Shown here in pieces: positions 16,828-26,858 of a DNA stretch of 64,000 nucleotides (its first letter is position 1; every line of letters begins with the position of its first letter). The position numbers were made by a program, and so were the translations under genes. The DNA is from Parasulfuritortus sp037439465. Lineage in GTDB: Bacteria > Pseudomonadota > Gammaproteobacteria > Burkholderiales > Thiobacillaceae. The stretch spans positions 37,824 through 101,823 of the forward strand of contig JBBIVX010000007.1 in the NCBI GenBank assembly GCA_037439465.1. Reading direction: 5' to 3'. A model generated the notes under the pieces. The model was not told the origin of the DNA. It did not search any database and was given only the letters and a program-made list of their open reading frames with translations.

Positions 16828-17427
16828 TCAGTCGGTCTCCTCCCAACCGGTAATCATCGCCCGCATGTGTGAAGTCGGGGTGTGACCGGCGGTGGTCAGA
16901 TAAATATGGGCGATCAAAAAGATCAACATCATGAAAGCCGCCACGGCATGAAAGAAGGCCACCCATTCCAGACTGAGATAACTGTCCCAGCTCCACTCGA
17001 CCCAGCGGTCGTAAAAAAGGTAGGTCCAGCCGGTTACCCAGATCATCGGGCCGATAAGCAACATGACCAATAGATAGGCCAGACGCTGCAGCGGGTTGTG
17101 CTTCTTCAGGGTAGTGGCGCGGAAGGGGTGAGGGGCATCGGTGAAGATACCAAACAGGTAGTACTGCAGCATGGCATCGACCTTCTTCAGCGTGGGGATG
17201 TACTGCTTCCACTCGCCAGTGGTGAAGTGCCAGAAGATGGCGAACAGCCACAGTGCAACCAGGGCCCAGGCCGCGGTAGTGTGGGCATTCACCGCCGTCT
17301 TGAAACCCAACCAGTGATAACTGCCATGCACCTCGAAGCCTGTGACCAGAAGGGTGATGATGAGCACGGCCTGGGACCAGTGCCAGAAGCGCTCGAAACG
17401 TTTGAAGACGTAGATTCGGTTACTCAT
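16828..17427 (-). CDS. Membrane cytochrome b (cytochrome b561/hydrogenase-type), partner of the octaheme cytochrome
   Basis: 199 residues from the ATG at 17427. Four membrane helices are visible (about 15-37, 48-68, 103-128, 150-172). Histidines placed for haem b ligation occur in RFWHWSQ, NAHTTAAW, FWHFTTGEW, and in FFHAVAAF with LIAHIY in the last helix. The family (cytochrome b/b6 domain) passes electrons between quinones and periplasmic partners. The gene overlaps the octaheme cytochrome gene by 8 bases, strong evidence of one complex. The direction of electron flow is not determined by sequence. Confidence 0.88.
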   Translation of the reverse strand: MSNRIYVFKRFERFWHWSQAVLIITLLVTGFEVHGSYHWLGFKTAVNAHTTAAWALVALWLFAIFWHFTTGEWKQYIPTLKKVDAMLQYYLFGIFTDAPHPFRATTLKKHNPLQRLAYLLVMLLIGPMIWVTGWTYLFYDRWVEWSWDSYLSLEWVAFFHAVAAFMMLIFLIAHIYLTTAGHTPTSHMRAMITGWEETD

Positions 17428-19117
17428 GTTGCACTCCTTTGCGAGCCGCATAGATGCGGCCGGCACCATGCCCAAGCACACCGATCAGGGTGAGCGCGGC
17501 GATGCTCCAGCCGATCCGGTCCAGCCATGGATTGGCGCTGCGGCCTGGCATGTAGATACCGGGCACCTTGTCCAGGCGACCTACTCCGATGCTGGGGGCG
17601 TGACACTGGGCGCACTTCAGGGCATCGGTCTTGGGCGCGACCATGTGAGTGATCGGCCAGTACATCTCGGTGCTGACAAAGCCGTAATCACCGCTGAAGT
17701 TTTCGTTGACCGACTTCATGCCTGCGGCCAGCGCTTTATTCCAGTCGAACACCTTCCAAAAAGCGGTGTCATCACCCTCACCGCCAAAGGTATGCGGAAT
17801 CAGCAATTGCCTGGTCGCCTTGTCATAGGGCTGCTTGCCGCGAAATATCTTGATCGGCCAGATCTTCGATTGGCCATCGTCCGGACTGCCCTCGAAGCTG
17901 TTGATCCTGACCAGCTTATCGGGGTCGAGCTTGGTATCGCGCAGGGTGTAGTTCACCTTGCCGTTAAACCAGATATAAGTCGGGATCACGTTCGATTCGT
18001 ACTTGAAGTCGCCCTTCTTGCTGTCATAGGCGGGGTGCCCGGCGCTGTCCTTGATGACGAAAGGCTTGCCGTCCTTGTCGAGCTTGCCGGCGGTGGACCA
18101 GTCCCACATCATCTTGGTGGGCTGCCCGCGCGCGAACTCGGGGATGTGGCAGGTCTGGCAAGCGATCTTGACGGCGTGGGCATTCAGCCGGGCATTGCCT
18201 TTGTGTGGTGCATTGCTGTGACAGGCCTGACAGGTGGCCGGGTTCTTGTCTTCCTTGCCACGCATATGAGCCTTGGGATTATCATCCTTGGCCGTCACCG
18301 CGTAGCGGCTGCCGGGCACCTCATGTCCTATGGTCCGGTGGCACTCGGCGCAACGGAAATTGAGACCGTCTTTGTCCATGTGCACATCCAGATACTTGCC
18401 CGGATTGGTCAGGGTGCTATCCAGGTCGCCATGCTTCACGGCGTCGCCACCGCCGCCGAAGAAATGACAGGCGCCGCAATTCGTACGCCCTGGCTTGCCG
18501 ACACTCTGGGCGGAGGCCTTGAGGTCGACCGCCTTGACGATCTTGCCGGAATGCGGCGGGAACTCCGTGTCCTTATAGGCGGGGTGCCCGGCCAGGCCCG
18601 GCAACTTGCGGTAGGTGCCGGTACTCTCGTGACAAACCAGACAATCCACGTTTTCCTGAGCGCTGAAATCGAAGTTGTCATCCTTCCAGCCGTAACCTGG
18701 GTGGCAAGCCATGCAAAAGGTCTGATTCGATGAGGTGGCGGTGCAGAAGTTGTTGACGATATGCTTCTTGCCCAATAACTGTCCGGTTTGCGGGTTCTTG
18801 TACTCAAACAGCCAGTGCTTGGTATGCATCACCTGCTTGGCCGCCTCGGTATGGCATTTCAGACAGGCGCGGGTGACTTCGGGGCCGGTCTTGAAGTCTT
18901 CCTGCAACTCCTTGAACTTGCTGTGGTCGGCGGTCGACTTCGTATCCTTTTTGGTGGGCGGCTTCAGCTCGGGTGGCGGCAGGGTCATCTTGGGATAGTC
19001 CGGGGAGGGTTCGACCGATACCTTGGCCGTAGGCGCGGTGTTGGCGACCGCAGTGGCCGGGAACGCCACCGCCCCCGCGAACAGGATGGGGAGCAACACG
19101 TGTTTGGCTCGCATCAT
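17420..19117 (-). CDS. Membrane-anchored octaheme c-type cytochrome, octaheme tetrathionate reductase (OTR) family
   Basis: 565 residues from the ATG at 19117 (good AAGGAA site; a second ATG follows). A signal peptide covers residues 1-25. Eight CXXCH haem sites occur: CLKCH 85, CMACH 135, CLVCH 159, CGACH 214, CAECH 256, CQACH 296, CQTCH 320, CAQCH 502. The long gap between haems 7 and 8 and the overall length match the OTR family, whose Shewanella member reduces tetrathionate, nitrite and hydroxylamine in vitro. A C-terminal helix (about 531-555) followed by basic residues anchors it in the inner membrane, facing the periplasm. It is encoded with a cytochrome b and a DUF302 protein. The physiological substrate is unknown; a sulfur or nitrogen oxyanion is the best inference. 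Confidence 0.9.
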   Translation of the reverse strand: MMRAKHVLLPILFAGAVAFPATAVANTAPTAKVSVEPSPDYPKMTLPPPELKPPTKKDTKSTADHSKFKELQEDFKTGPEVTRACLKCHTEAAKQVMHTKHWLFEYKNPQTGQLLGKKHIVNNFCTATSSNQTFCMACHPGYGWKDDNFDFSAQENVDCLVCHESTGTYRKLPGLAGHPAYKDTEFPPHSGKIVKAVDLKASAQSVGKPGRTNCGACHFFGGGGDAVKHGDLDSTLTNPGKYLDVHMDKDGLNFRCAECHRTIGHEVPGSRYAVTAKDDNPKAHMRGKEDKNPATCQACHSNAPHKGNARLNAHAVKIACQTCHIPEFARGQPTKMMWDWSTAGKLDKDGKPFVIKDSAGHPAYDSKKGDFKYESNVIPTYIWFNGKVNYTLRDTKLDPDKLVRINSFEGSPDDGQSKIWPIKIFRGKQPYDKATRQLLIPHTFGGEGDDTAFWKVFDWNKALAAGMKSVNENFSGDYGFVSTEMYWPITHMVAPKTDALKCAQCHAPSIGVGRLDKVPGIYMPGRSANPWLDRIGWSIAALTLIGVLGHGAGRIYAARKGVQHE

Positions 19118-19223
19118 GGTCTTTCCTTGGTTATTCCTTGGGAGCGTGACTCGAAAAAGGGTAAACCGGGCGCAGGCGGCCGCGTCACCGCGACCCGGCC
19201 CGCTTGAATTGAGTTGGCGCAGC

Positions 19224-19778
19224 TCAGCAGCCGCCCCCCCCGCCGCCGCCACCGCCAGCCGGCGCGGCGCTAGGCATGATCAGGGGAGGCGCCGGCTTGG
19301 CCGGGTCCATGACCAGAAACTTCTTCTGGTCCTCAGCGACCTTGCCCATGATGTCACCCACCAGCGGGCCGAACATTTTGCCCATCAGACCGGCGTTCAT
19401 GGTGCCAATGTAGGTCTTGCCATCCTGTTTCTTGTAAACGGAGATCTTGCAGGGCATCAGGATGGACAGAAAACGCACCGTGTCTTCTCTGAGTATGGGA
19501 CCGGAATACTTGCTGCTGCATACCTCGACCATCATCACCGGCAACACATTGCCGCCATCGCTCTGCACCGCCCTGGCAGGGTTGCGCAGACCGGACAACG
19601 CCCAACCCTTGGCCTTCAGTTCAGGGTTTTCGACAACATTGTGCTGGATGCGGGCCACTGTCTCTTCCAGGCCGAAGGGACTGGCCGTTTCATGGAACAT
19701 CAGACTGGCCATGTTCAGATAGGCGACAACGGCGACTACAACGATGCCGGCAATGAAACCCAATGCGGCTTTGAGCAT
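19224..19778 (-). CDS. DUF302-domain protein with poly-Gly-Cys tail
   Basis: 184 residues. One N-terminal membrane helix (about 4-22) is followed by a DUF302 domain (about 30-150; note MVEVCSSKYS and LMPCKISVYKKQDGKTYIGTMN). The last residues are nine glycines and a terminal cysteine, a striking tail after a Pro/Ala linker. DUF302 has no assigned activity but often occurs in sulfur-oxidising and metal-exposed bacteria. It is the first gene of the operon with the octaheme cytochrome (107-base gap) and cytochrome b. The tail is encoded across a C8 run on the plus strand (19234-19241). Confidence 0.82.
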   Translation of the reverse strand: MLKAALGFIAGIVVVAVVAYLNMASLMFHETASPFGLEETVARIQHNVVENPELKAKGWALSGLRNPARAVQSDGGNVLPVMMVEVCSSKYSGPILREDTVRFLSILMPCKISVYKKQDGKTYIGTMNAGLMGKMFGPLVGDIMGKVAEDQKKFLVMDPAKPAPPLIMPSAAPAGGGGGGGGGC

Positions 19779-19942
19779 GGCGTACTCCTCTCATCTGGGT
19801 GCATCGATCGACGCGATCCTCAGGCGCACCCATCCGCCATCCGGACCAGTATATAAGCAATTTCTTATGTTCTATTTAGCTCATTTCTCCCTGAGTGCCA
19901 GTCCTTTGTTATCCTGCCCGCCGCCTTTTGGAGATTTTCCCC
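19779..19942. promoter_or_regulatory. Divergent control region of the cytochrome operon and AEC permease
   Basis: This AT-richer gap separates the minus-strand DUF302-octaheme operon from the plus-strand permease. It contains the inverted repeat ATAAG-N6-CTTAT at 19853-19868 and AT-rich elements that could serve as -10 boxes in either direction (TATACT on the minus strand near 19852). I saw no good FNR/Anr site (TTGAT-N4-ATCAA) and no sigma-54 promoter, so the regulator is unknown. Confidence 0.4.
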
Positions 19943-20899
19943 ATGACTGCCGCCTTTCTCACCGACCTGCTACTCCAGGTGTGGCTGCCCATCGCCCTCC
20001 TGGTGGGCGCCGGCGGCCTGTGGGTACGTTACCGGCCGGCCTTCCCCGCCGCCACCCTGCGGGTGCAGCTCAACCGGCTGGTGGTCGATGTCTTCGCGCC
20101 GCCGTTGCTGTTCGCTCTGTCGGCTCAGTCCAGGATCACGCCGCAACTCTTGACCGTGCCCCTCATCACCACCGCCGGCATCGCCGTCAGCGGCGGCCTG
20201 CTTTACCTTTTGCTGTTCCATACCCGGCTGGCCGCCACGTTGGGCAGCCAATCCAAAGCCGCCATCCTGCTCGCCGGGGCCTTCGGCAACGTTCTGTTCA
20301 TGGGCTACCCTACCCTCACCTTTCTTTACGGCGACATGGGCGGCAGCTATGCAGCCTTCGCCGACGTGCTGGCCTCCACGCCGATACTGTGGACCGTGGG
20401 CGTTTGGATCGCCACCCGCCTCGGCCATGGCGGCAGCCACGGCGAGGGATTGTTTCGCACAGTGTTGCGCCTGCCGCCGGTATGGGGGTTCCTGTTAGGC
20501 TTCGCCGTCAATCTCGCCGGCATCGAGATGACGCCGCTCATCAAGGCGGCCAAGTTCATGGGTCAGGCCACCATCCCCCTCATGCTGTTCGCCCTGGGGC
20601 TCTCCATCCCCTGGGCTAACCTCAGGCCCTGTCCGCCCGTGCTCGTGGCCGTGGCCAGCAAGCTGATCGTCTCACCGCTGATCGTCTGGCTCCTGGCTGG
20701 GGCATTTTTCCGGCCGCTGGCCGACGCCCAGGTCGCCGCCCTGCTCGAAGTCGCCATGCCGACCATGCTGATGGCCGCCTCCTTCGCCGACCGTTTCCAC
20801 CTCGATGCCCGCGCCGCCGCCCTCACCGCGGCCTGGAGCAGCCTTGGCTTTTTGCTCACCCTGCCCCTGTGGATACTCGTTTTGCCTCGCCCCGGCTAG
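19943..20899 (+). CDS. AEC-family permease (auxin efflux carrier-like)
   Basis: 318 residues from the ATG at 19943, with a GGAG ribosome site 10 bases upstream. About ten membrane helices in two inverted repeats; the gap-like unwound regions are visible as FGNVLFMGYPTL and EVAMPTMLMAASFA, typical for AEC transporters. Family members move small carboxylates or related anions across the inner membrane. The substrate is not predictable from context. Confidence 0.9.
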   Translation: MTAAFLTDLLLQVWLPIALLVGAGGLWVRYRPAFPAATLRVQLNRLVVDVFAPPLLFALSAQSRITPQLLTVPLITTAGIAVSGGLLYLLLFHTRLAATLGSQSKAAILLAGAFGNVLFMGYPTLTFLYGDMGGSYAAFADVLASTPILWTVGVWIATRLGHGGSHGEGLFRTVLRLPPVWGFLLGFAVNLAGIEMTPLIKAAKFMGQATIPLMLFALGLSIPWANLRPCPPVLVAVASKLIVSPLIVWLLAGAFFRPLADAQVAALLEVAMPTMLMAASFADRFHLDARAAALTAAWSSLGFLLTLPLWILVLPRPG

Positions 20900-20995
20900 T
20901 CCGATCGTCTTAATCGTTTATTAATTCATTTGGCGCAAAATGACACGGCCTGCAGCCATTCAGGTATTTTTTCCACCGACCAAAGGAGACCCTCA

Positions 20996-21259
20996 ATGAA
21001 AAAACTGTTCATCGCCGCCGTTGCCAGCCTGTTCGCCGTCAACCTGGCCTTTGCCGACTGCGCGGGCGATGCCGCCGCCAAAAAACTGGCCGGCGCCGCC
21101 AAGACGAGCTTCATGAAGAAATGCGAGGCCGACGCCAAGAGTGCCGCCCCTGTTGCCGTCGGCGACTGCGCGGCCAAGGCCGCCGCAAAGAAGCTCCATG
21201 GCGCCGCCAAGACGAGCTTCGTGAAAAAGTGTGAAAAGGATGCGGCCGCTGCCAAGTAA
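20996..21259 (+). CDS. Small exported protein with two PsiF repeats
   Basis: 87 residues with AAAGGAG before the ATG. A signal peptide (1-20, cut after AFA) is followed by two copies of a Cys-Ala-Lys motif: residues 21-47 and 59-84, each with a Cys at both ends and the core AAKTSF-KKCE. This is the PsiF repeat seen in phosphate-starvation proteins of enterobacteria. A 21-base stretch is identical in both copies (21092-21112 and 21200-21220), indicating a recent or conserved internal duplication. The function is unknown; periplasmic location is expected. Confidence 0.85.
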   Translation: MKKLFIAAVASLFAVNLAFADCAGDAAAKKLAGAAKTSFMKKCEADAKSAAPVAVGDCAAKAAAKKLHGAAKTSFVKKCEKDAAAAK

Positions 21260-21270
21260 GGCGGGCTGTC

Positions 21271-21307
21271 GAAATGGAAACGGCGCCTTGGGCGCCGTTT
21301 CCATTTC
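21271..21307. terminator. Perfect 17-bp hairpin, likely bidirectional terminator
   Basis: GAAATGGAAACGGCGCC (21271-21287) is followed by the 3-base loop TTG and the exact reverse complement GGCGCCGTTTCCATTTC (21291-21307). It lies between the convergent PsiF-repeat gene and iscX. The GC-rich core flanked by A/T-rich arms gives an intrinsic-terminator shape in both directions. Confidence 0.8.
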
Positions 21308-21319
21308 CAGATCCGTGGC

Positions 21320-21514
21320 CTAGTCGACTTCCTCGATCCAGGCCTGCTGTATCGCCTCCAGTATTTTCTCGCCGGAGCGGTTGGGGTCGTCGGCGAAGTC
21401 CGGCAGCCCCATCACCCAGCGGTGCAGATCGGTGAAGCGGATGGTTCTCGGGTCCACGTCGGGATGATGCTCCGCCAGAGCGATGGCAATGTCCAGGGTA
21501 TCGGTCCATTTCAT
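21320..21514 (-). CDS. iscX: Iron-sulfur assembly accessory protein IscX
   Basis: 64 residues from the ATG at 21514 (MKWTDTLDIA), placed 1 base after the fdx stop; a GTG at 21526 would add four residues but leaves no room for its ribosome site. The acidic helix-rich sequence with RFTDLHRWV and DDPNRSGEKILEAIQ matches IscX (YfhJ), which binds IscS and iron and tunes cluster assembly. It is the last gene of the isc operon. Confidence 0.95.
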   Translation of the reverse strand: MKWTDTLDIAIALAEHHPDVDPRTIRFTDLHRWVMGLPDFADDPNRSGEKILEAIQQAWIEEVD

Positions 21515-21515
21515 C

Positions 21516-21857
21516 TCAGTGCCCACCTTCCTTGACCATGTTTATGCTGTATTTTGGGATCTCCACCACCACATCCTCGCTCCCCATCCGCGCCTGGCAG
21601 GACAGGCGCGAGGTGGGCTCCAGGCCCCAGGCCTTGTCGAGCAGATCCTCCTCGGCCTCTGTCGCCCCGGACAGAGTGTCGTAGCCCTCCCGCACCACCA
21701 CGTGGCAGGTAGTGCAGGCGCACGATTTTTCGCAGGCATGCTCGATCTCAATGCCATTGTTAAGCAGGTTGTCGCAGATCGACTCACCCGACCGGGCGTC
21801 GATGACGGCGCCTTCCGGACACAATTCGACATGAGGCAGGACGATCAGTTGTGGCAT
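21516..21857 (-). CDS. fdx: ISC-type [2Fe-2S] ferredoxin
   Basis: 113 residues. The cluster ligands lie in EHACEKSCACTTCHVVV (C-X5-C-X2-C pattern) with the fourth Cys in RLSCQAR, as in adrenodoxin-like Fdx. It supplies electrons for cluster assembly on IscU. It sits 13 bases downstream of hscA within the isc operon. Confidence 0.97.
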   Translation of the reverse strand: MPQLIVLPHVELCPEGAVIDARSGESICDNLLNNGIEIEHACEKSCACTTCHVVVREGYDTLSGATEAEEDLLDKAWGLEPTSRLSCQARMGSEDVVVEIPKYSINMVKEGGH

Positions 21858-21870
21858 GGCGCAGCCTCTT

Positions 21871-23739
<1,869 letters not shown>

Positions 23740-23744
23740 GAATG

Positions 23745-24269
23745 CTACTCGATGTCCTCATACGCCTCACCGAGGTCGGCAAGGAATTTTTCCAGGAAGC
23801 GGTATTGTCGCAGGACTTCCGCGGCGGCGGCGTAGTCGTGGCGCGAATCGATCAGCCCGGCAGCCTCCCGCAGGAGGCGTCCGGCCTCGGCACGAGACGT
23901 CTTTTCCAGGCGATCCAGGGCGCCGTGATCGGCGTTCGCCACCGCCTCGGCCAGGGCCTCGCGACTTTCCATCTGGCGTTCCAGAAAGGCCAAGGGCAGC
24001 GGGGCATGGCCGGGCGCCATGGCGTCGATGCCCTGCAGATTGAGCAGGTAGCAGGCCCGCGCGAACGGGTTCTTCAGCGTCTGGTAGGCCTCGTTGGCAC
24101 GGGTCGCCCACTGCACCGCCAGGCGCTGCTCGGACTCGCCGGCGTGGGCGAAGCGGTCCGGATGGATCTCAGTCTGCAATTGGCGATAGGCGCGGTCGAG
24201 CGCCTCGGCGTCGATGGCGTAGAGGGGCGCAAGGCCGAACAGGGCGAAGTGATTCTGGTTGAAGTTCAT
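23745..24269 (-). CDS. hscB: J-domain co-chaperone HscB
   Basis: 174 residues from the ATG at 24269 (a TTG one codon earlier is possible). The J domain carries the HPD motif in EIHPDRFAH; the C-terminal three-helix region (about 90-174) is the IscU-binding domain, with FLERQMESREAL near its start. It delivers IscU to HscA and stimulates its ATPase. It sits in normal operon order between iscA and hscA. Confidence 0.97.
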   Translation of the reverse strand: MNFNQNHFALFGLAPLYAIDAEALDRAYRQLQTEIHPDRFAHAGESEQRLAVQWATRANEAYQTLKNPFARACYLLNLQGIDAMAPGHAPLPLAFLERQMESREALAEAVANADHGALDRLEKTSRAEAGRLLREAAGLIDSRHDYAAAAEVLRQYRFLEKFLADLGEAYEDIE

Positions 24270-24307
24270 CAAACCGGGGGCGGACAGCCGGTGGCCGTCA
24301 GTCTCTT

Positions 24308-24631
24308 TCAGACGTTGAACGACTCGCCGCAGCCGCAGGTGTTCTTCACGTTCGGGTTGTTGAACTTGAAGCCTTCGTTGAGGCCCTCGCGCACGAAATC
24401 GAGTTCGGTGCCGTCGAGATAGGTCAGGCTCTTGGGGTCGACGAACACGTTGACGCCGTGGCTCTCGAACACCACATCGCCGGTCTCGGCCACGTCGGCA
24501 AACTCCAGCTTGTACGCCATGCCGGAGCAGCCGGAGGTGCGCACCCCAAGTTTGATACCTATGCCCTTGCCGCGCTTGGCAATGAAGTTGCGGATATGGT
24601 TGGCGGCTCGTTCGGACAGGGTGACAGCCAT
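24308..24631 (-). CDS. iscA: A-type iron-sulfur carrier IscA
   Basis: 107 residues. The three conserved cysteines are in RTSGCSGMAY and the C-terminal NTCGCGESF. It transfers Fe-S clusters to apo-targets, especially [4Fe-4S] enzymes. It lies 23 bases after iscU. Confidence 0.97.
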   Translation of the reverse strand: MAVTLSERAANHIRNFIAKRGKGIGIKLGVRTSGCSGMAYKLEFADVAETGDVVFESHGVNVFVDPKSLTYLDGTELDFVREGLNEGFKFNNPNVKNTCGCGESFNV

Positions 24632-24654
24632 TTCAATTCTCCTTGTGACGCACT

Positions 24655-25092
24655 TCAGGCTCCCTCGGCGGCATCGCGGGGGGGATGGCAGGCGGTGTAT
24701 TCGCCGCTGGCCTGGCCGTGCTTCTGCTTGTAATCAGCAACGGCGGCCTTGATGGCATCCTCGGCCAGGATGGAACAGTGAATCTTGACCGGTGGCAGGG
24801 CCAGCTCCTCGGCGATCTGGGTATTCTTGAGCGCCATGGCCTCATCCAGCGTCTTGCCCTTGACCCACTCGGTCACCAGCGAGGACGAGGCGATCGCCGA
24901 GCCACAGCCATAGGTCTTGAACTTGGCGTCCTCGATGACCCCCTGGTCGTTGACTCGTATCTGCAATTTCATCACATCGCCGCAGGCCGGCGCGCCGACC
25001 ATGCCGGTGCCGACGCCGGCGGCGTCCTTCTCGAACGACCCGACGTTGCGCGGATTCTCGTAATGGTCCAGTACCTTCTCGCTGTAGGACAT
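24655..25092 (-). CDS. iscU: Iron-sulfur scaffold protein IscU
   Basis: 145 residues, somewhat longer than E. coli IscU (128) because of a C-terminal extension after HGQASGEYTACHPP. The ligand Cys37 (PACGD), Cys63 (YGCGS) and Cys106 (KIHCSIL) are present, as is the HscA recognition motif LPPVK at 99-103. It is the platform on which IscS-derived sulfur and iron are built into a cluster. The extra tail contains another Cys whose role, if any, is unknown. Confidence 0.97.
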   Translation of the reverse strand: MSYSEKVLDHYENPRNVGSFEKDAAGVGTGMVGAPACGDVMKLQIRVNDQGVIEDAKFKTYGCGSAIASSSLVTEWVKGKTLDEAMALKNTQIAEELALPPVKIHCSILAEDAIKAAVADYKQKHGQASGEYTACHPPRDAAEGA

Positions 25093-25114
25093 CTTCTATC
25101 TCCTCGACAGTTCA

Positions 25115-26326
25115 TCAATGCGCTGCCCACTGGACCGAATCCAGGTCAACGCCATCCTTGTACATTTCCCACAAAGGCGACATCTCGCGCAACTTGCCGA
25201 TTTTCTCGTGCAGCAGCCTGACCGCGTAGTCGATCTCTTCCTCGGTGGTGAAGCGGCCGAGGGTGAAGCGGATGGAACTGTGCGCCAGTTCGTCGTTGCG
25301 GCCCAGGGCCTTGAGCACGTAGGACGGCTCCAGGCTGGCCGAGGTACAGGCGGAACCGGAAGACACCGCCAGGTCCTTGATCGCCATGATCAGGCTCTCA
25401 CCCTCGACGAAGTTGAAACTGACGTTGAGGTTGCCCGCCACGCGGTTGTCCAGGTCGCCGTTGACATGCACCTCCTCGATGTCCATCAGCCCTTTGAGCA
25501 GTTTGTCGCGCAGCATGCGGATGCGCTCGATCTCGCTGTGCATCTCCTCGCGGGCGATGCGGAAGGCCTCGCCCATGCCGACGATCTGGTGCGTGGCCAG
25601 CGTGCCCGAACGCATGCCGCGCTCATGGCCGCCGCCATGCATTTGTGCCTCCAGGCGCACCCGCGGCTTACGCCGCACATACAGCGCTCCGATGCCCTTG
25701 GGCCCGTAGGTCTTGTGCGCGGAAAAGCTCATCAGGTCGACCTTGAGCCCGGCCAGATCGATGTTCACCTTGCCGGTGGCCTGCGCGGCGTCGACATGGA
25801 ACAGCACACCTTTCTCGCGGCAGATATCGCCCAGGGCCGGGATGTCCTGAATGACGCCGATCTCGTTGTTGACGAACATTACCGAGGCGAGAATGGTGTC
25901 GGGCCGGATGGCGGCCTTGAACTCATCCAGGTCGATGAGGCCGTTGTCCTTGACGCCCAGGTAGGTAACCGCGAAGCCTTGCCGCTCCAGCTCGCGGCAG
26001 GTGTCGAGGACTGCCTTGTGCTCGGTCCTCACGGTGATCAGATGCTTGCCCTTGCCGGCATAAAAATGCGCGGCGCCCTTGAGGGCCAGGTTGTCCGACT
26101 CGGTGGCGCCCGAGGTCCAGACGATCTCCTTGGGATCGGCGTTGACCAAGGCCGCCACCTGCTCACGGGCGGTCTCGACCGCCTTGTCCGCCTCCCAGCC
26201 GAAGCTATGCGAACGCGAAGCCGGGTTGCCGAAATGCTCGGTCAGATAGGGAATCATCCGTGCCGCGACGCGCGGATCGACCGGCGTGGTGGCGGAGTAA
26301 TCCAAATAGATGGGGGGGGTCACCAT
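25115..26326 (-). CDS. iscS: Cysteine desulfurase IscS
   Basis: 403 residues. The PLP-binding Lys205 is in SFSAHKTYGPKG and the persulfide-forming Cys327 in SSGSACTSASLEP, both at the positions expected for IscS. It converts cysteine to alanine and passes sulfur to IscU and to tRNA thiolation. It begins 13 bases after iscR in the same operon. Confidence 0.99.
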   Translation of the reverse strand: MVTPPIYLDYSATTPVDPRVAARMIPYLTEHFGNPASRSHSFGWEADKAVETAREQVAALVNADPKEIVWTSGATESDNLALKGAAHFYAGKGKHLITVRTEHKAVLDTCRELERQGFAVTYLGVKDNGLIDLDEFKAAIRPDTILASVMFVNNEIGVIQDIPALGDICREKGVLFHVDAAQATGKVNIDLAGLKVDLMSFSAHKTYGPKGIGALYVRRKPRVRLEAQMHGGGHERGMRSGTLATHQIVGMGEAFRIAREEMHSEIERIRMLRDKLLKGLMDIEEVHVNGDLDNRVAGNLNVSFNFVEGESLIMAIKDLAVSSGSACTSASLEPSYVLKALGRNDELAHSSIRFTLGRFTTEEEIDYAVRLLHEKIGKLREMSPLWEMYKDGVDLDSVQWAAH

Positions 26327-26339
26327 GATATGCTCTCCA

Positions 26340-26822
26340 TCAGCCGGCAGTGGCCACTTTTAAGTCAGCCGCCCCCAGCACACGCGAGTGCGACGCGTGC
26401 GTTTCCTTGTCCCGGCAAGCCATCTCGCCCGCCACCAATTGCGCCAAATTCACCGCCTCCAGGTAGGCATAAATGTGGCTGTTGAGACCCATCCAGAGTT
26501 CATGCGTCATGCAGGGTTCGTTGTCGCGACAGTTGCCGAGGCCACCGCACTGCGTGGCATCGATCGGTTCATCCACGGCACGGATCACGTCCGCCACGGT
26601 GATCTCCTGCAGTGGCCGTGCCAGGCAGTAGCCGCCGCCGGGGCCGCGCACACTCTCCACGATGCCCTGCCGACGCAGCCGGCCAAACAACTGCTCCAGA
26701 TAGGATAGGGAAATCTTCTGGCGCTCGCTGATCCCGGCCAGGGTGACTGGACCGCGCTGATGGCGCAGCCCCAGGTCGATCATCGCCGTTACCGCAAAAC
26801 GCCCTTTGGTGGTGAGTCGCAT
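26340..26822 (-). CDS. iscR: Rrf2-family Fe-S cluster-sensing repressor IscR
   Basis: 160 residues from the ATG at 26822. A winged-helix domain (KISLSYLEQLFGRLRR recognition region) is followed by the [2Fe-2S] ligands Cys92, Cys98, Cys104 and His107, exactly the E. coli spacing. Holo-IscR represses its own operon. A matching site lies over the promoter at 26867-26891. The gene stands between cysE and iscS. Confidence 0.97.
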   Translation of the reverse strand: MRLTTKGRFAVTAMIDLGLRHQRGPVTLAGISERQKISLSYLEQLFGRLRRQGIVESVRGPGGGYCLARPLQEITVADVIRAVDEPIDATQCGGLGNCRDNEPCMTHELWMGLNSHIYAYLEAVNLAQLVAGEMACRDKETHASHSRVLGAADLKVATAG

Positions 26823-26858
26823 AGCGTGCCTCGCTTTCAATTTCGATACAGTAACGGC

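Noticed and set aside
17426..18733. 435-codon frame antisense to the octaheme cytochrome
   Set aside because: The opposite strand has eight CXXCH motifs and a signal peptide; this frame has none of the marks of a real protein.
20941..20990. Possible sigma-54 promoter before the PsiF-repeat gene (TTTGGCGCAAAATGAC)
   Set aside because: Has GG but no GC at the required 10-base spacing.
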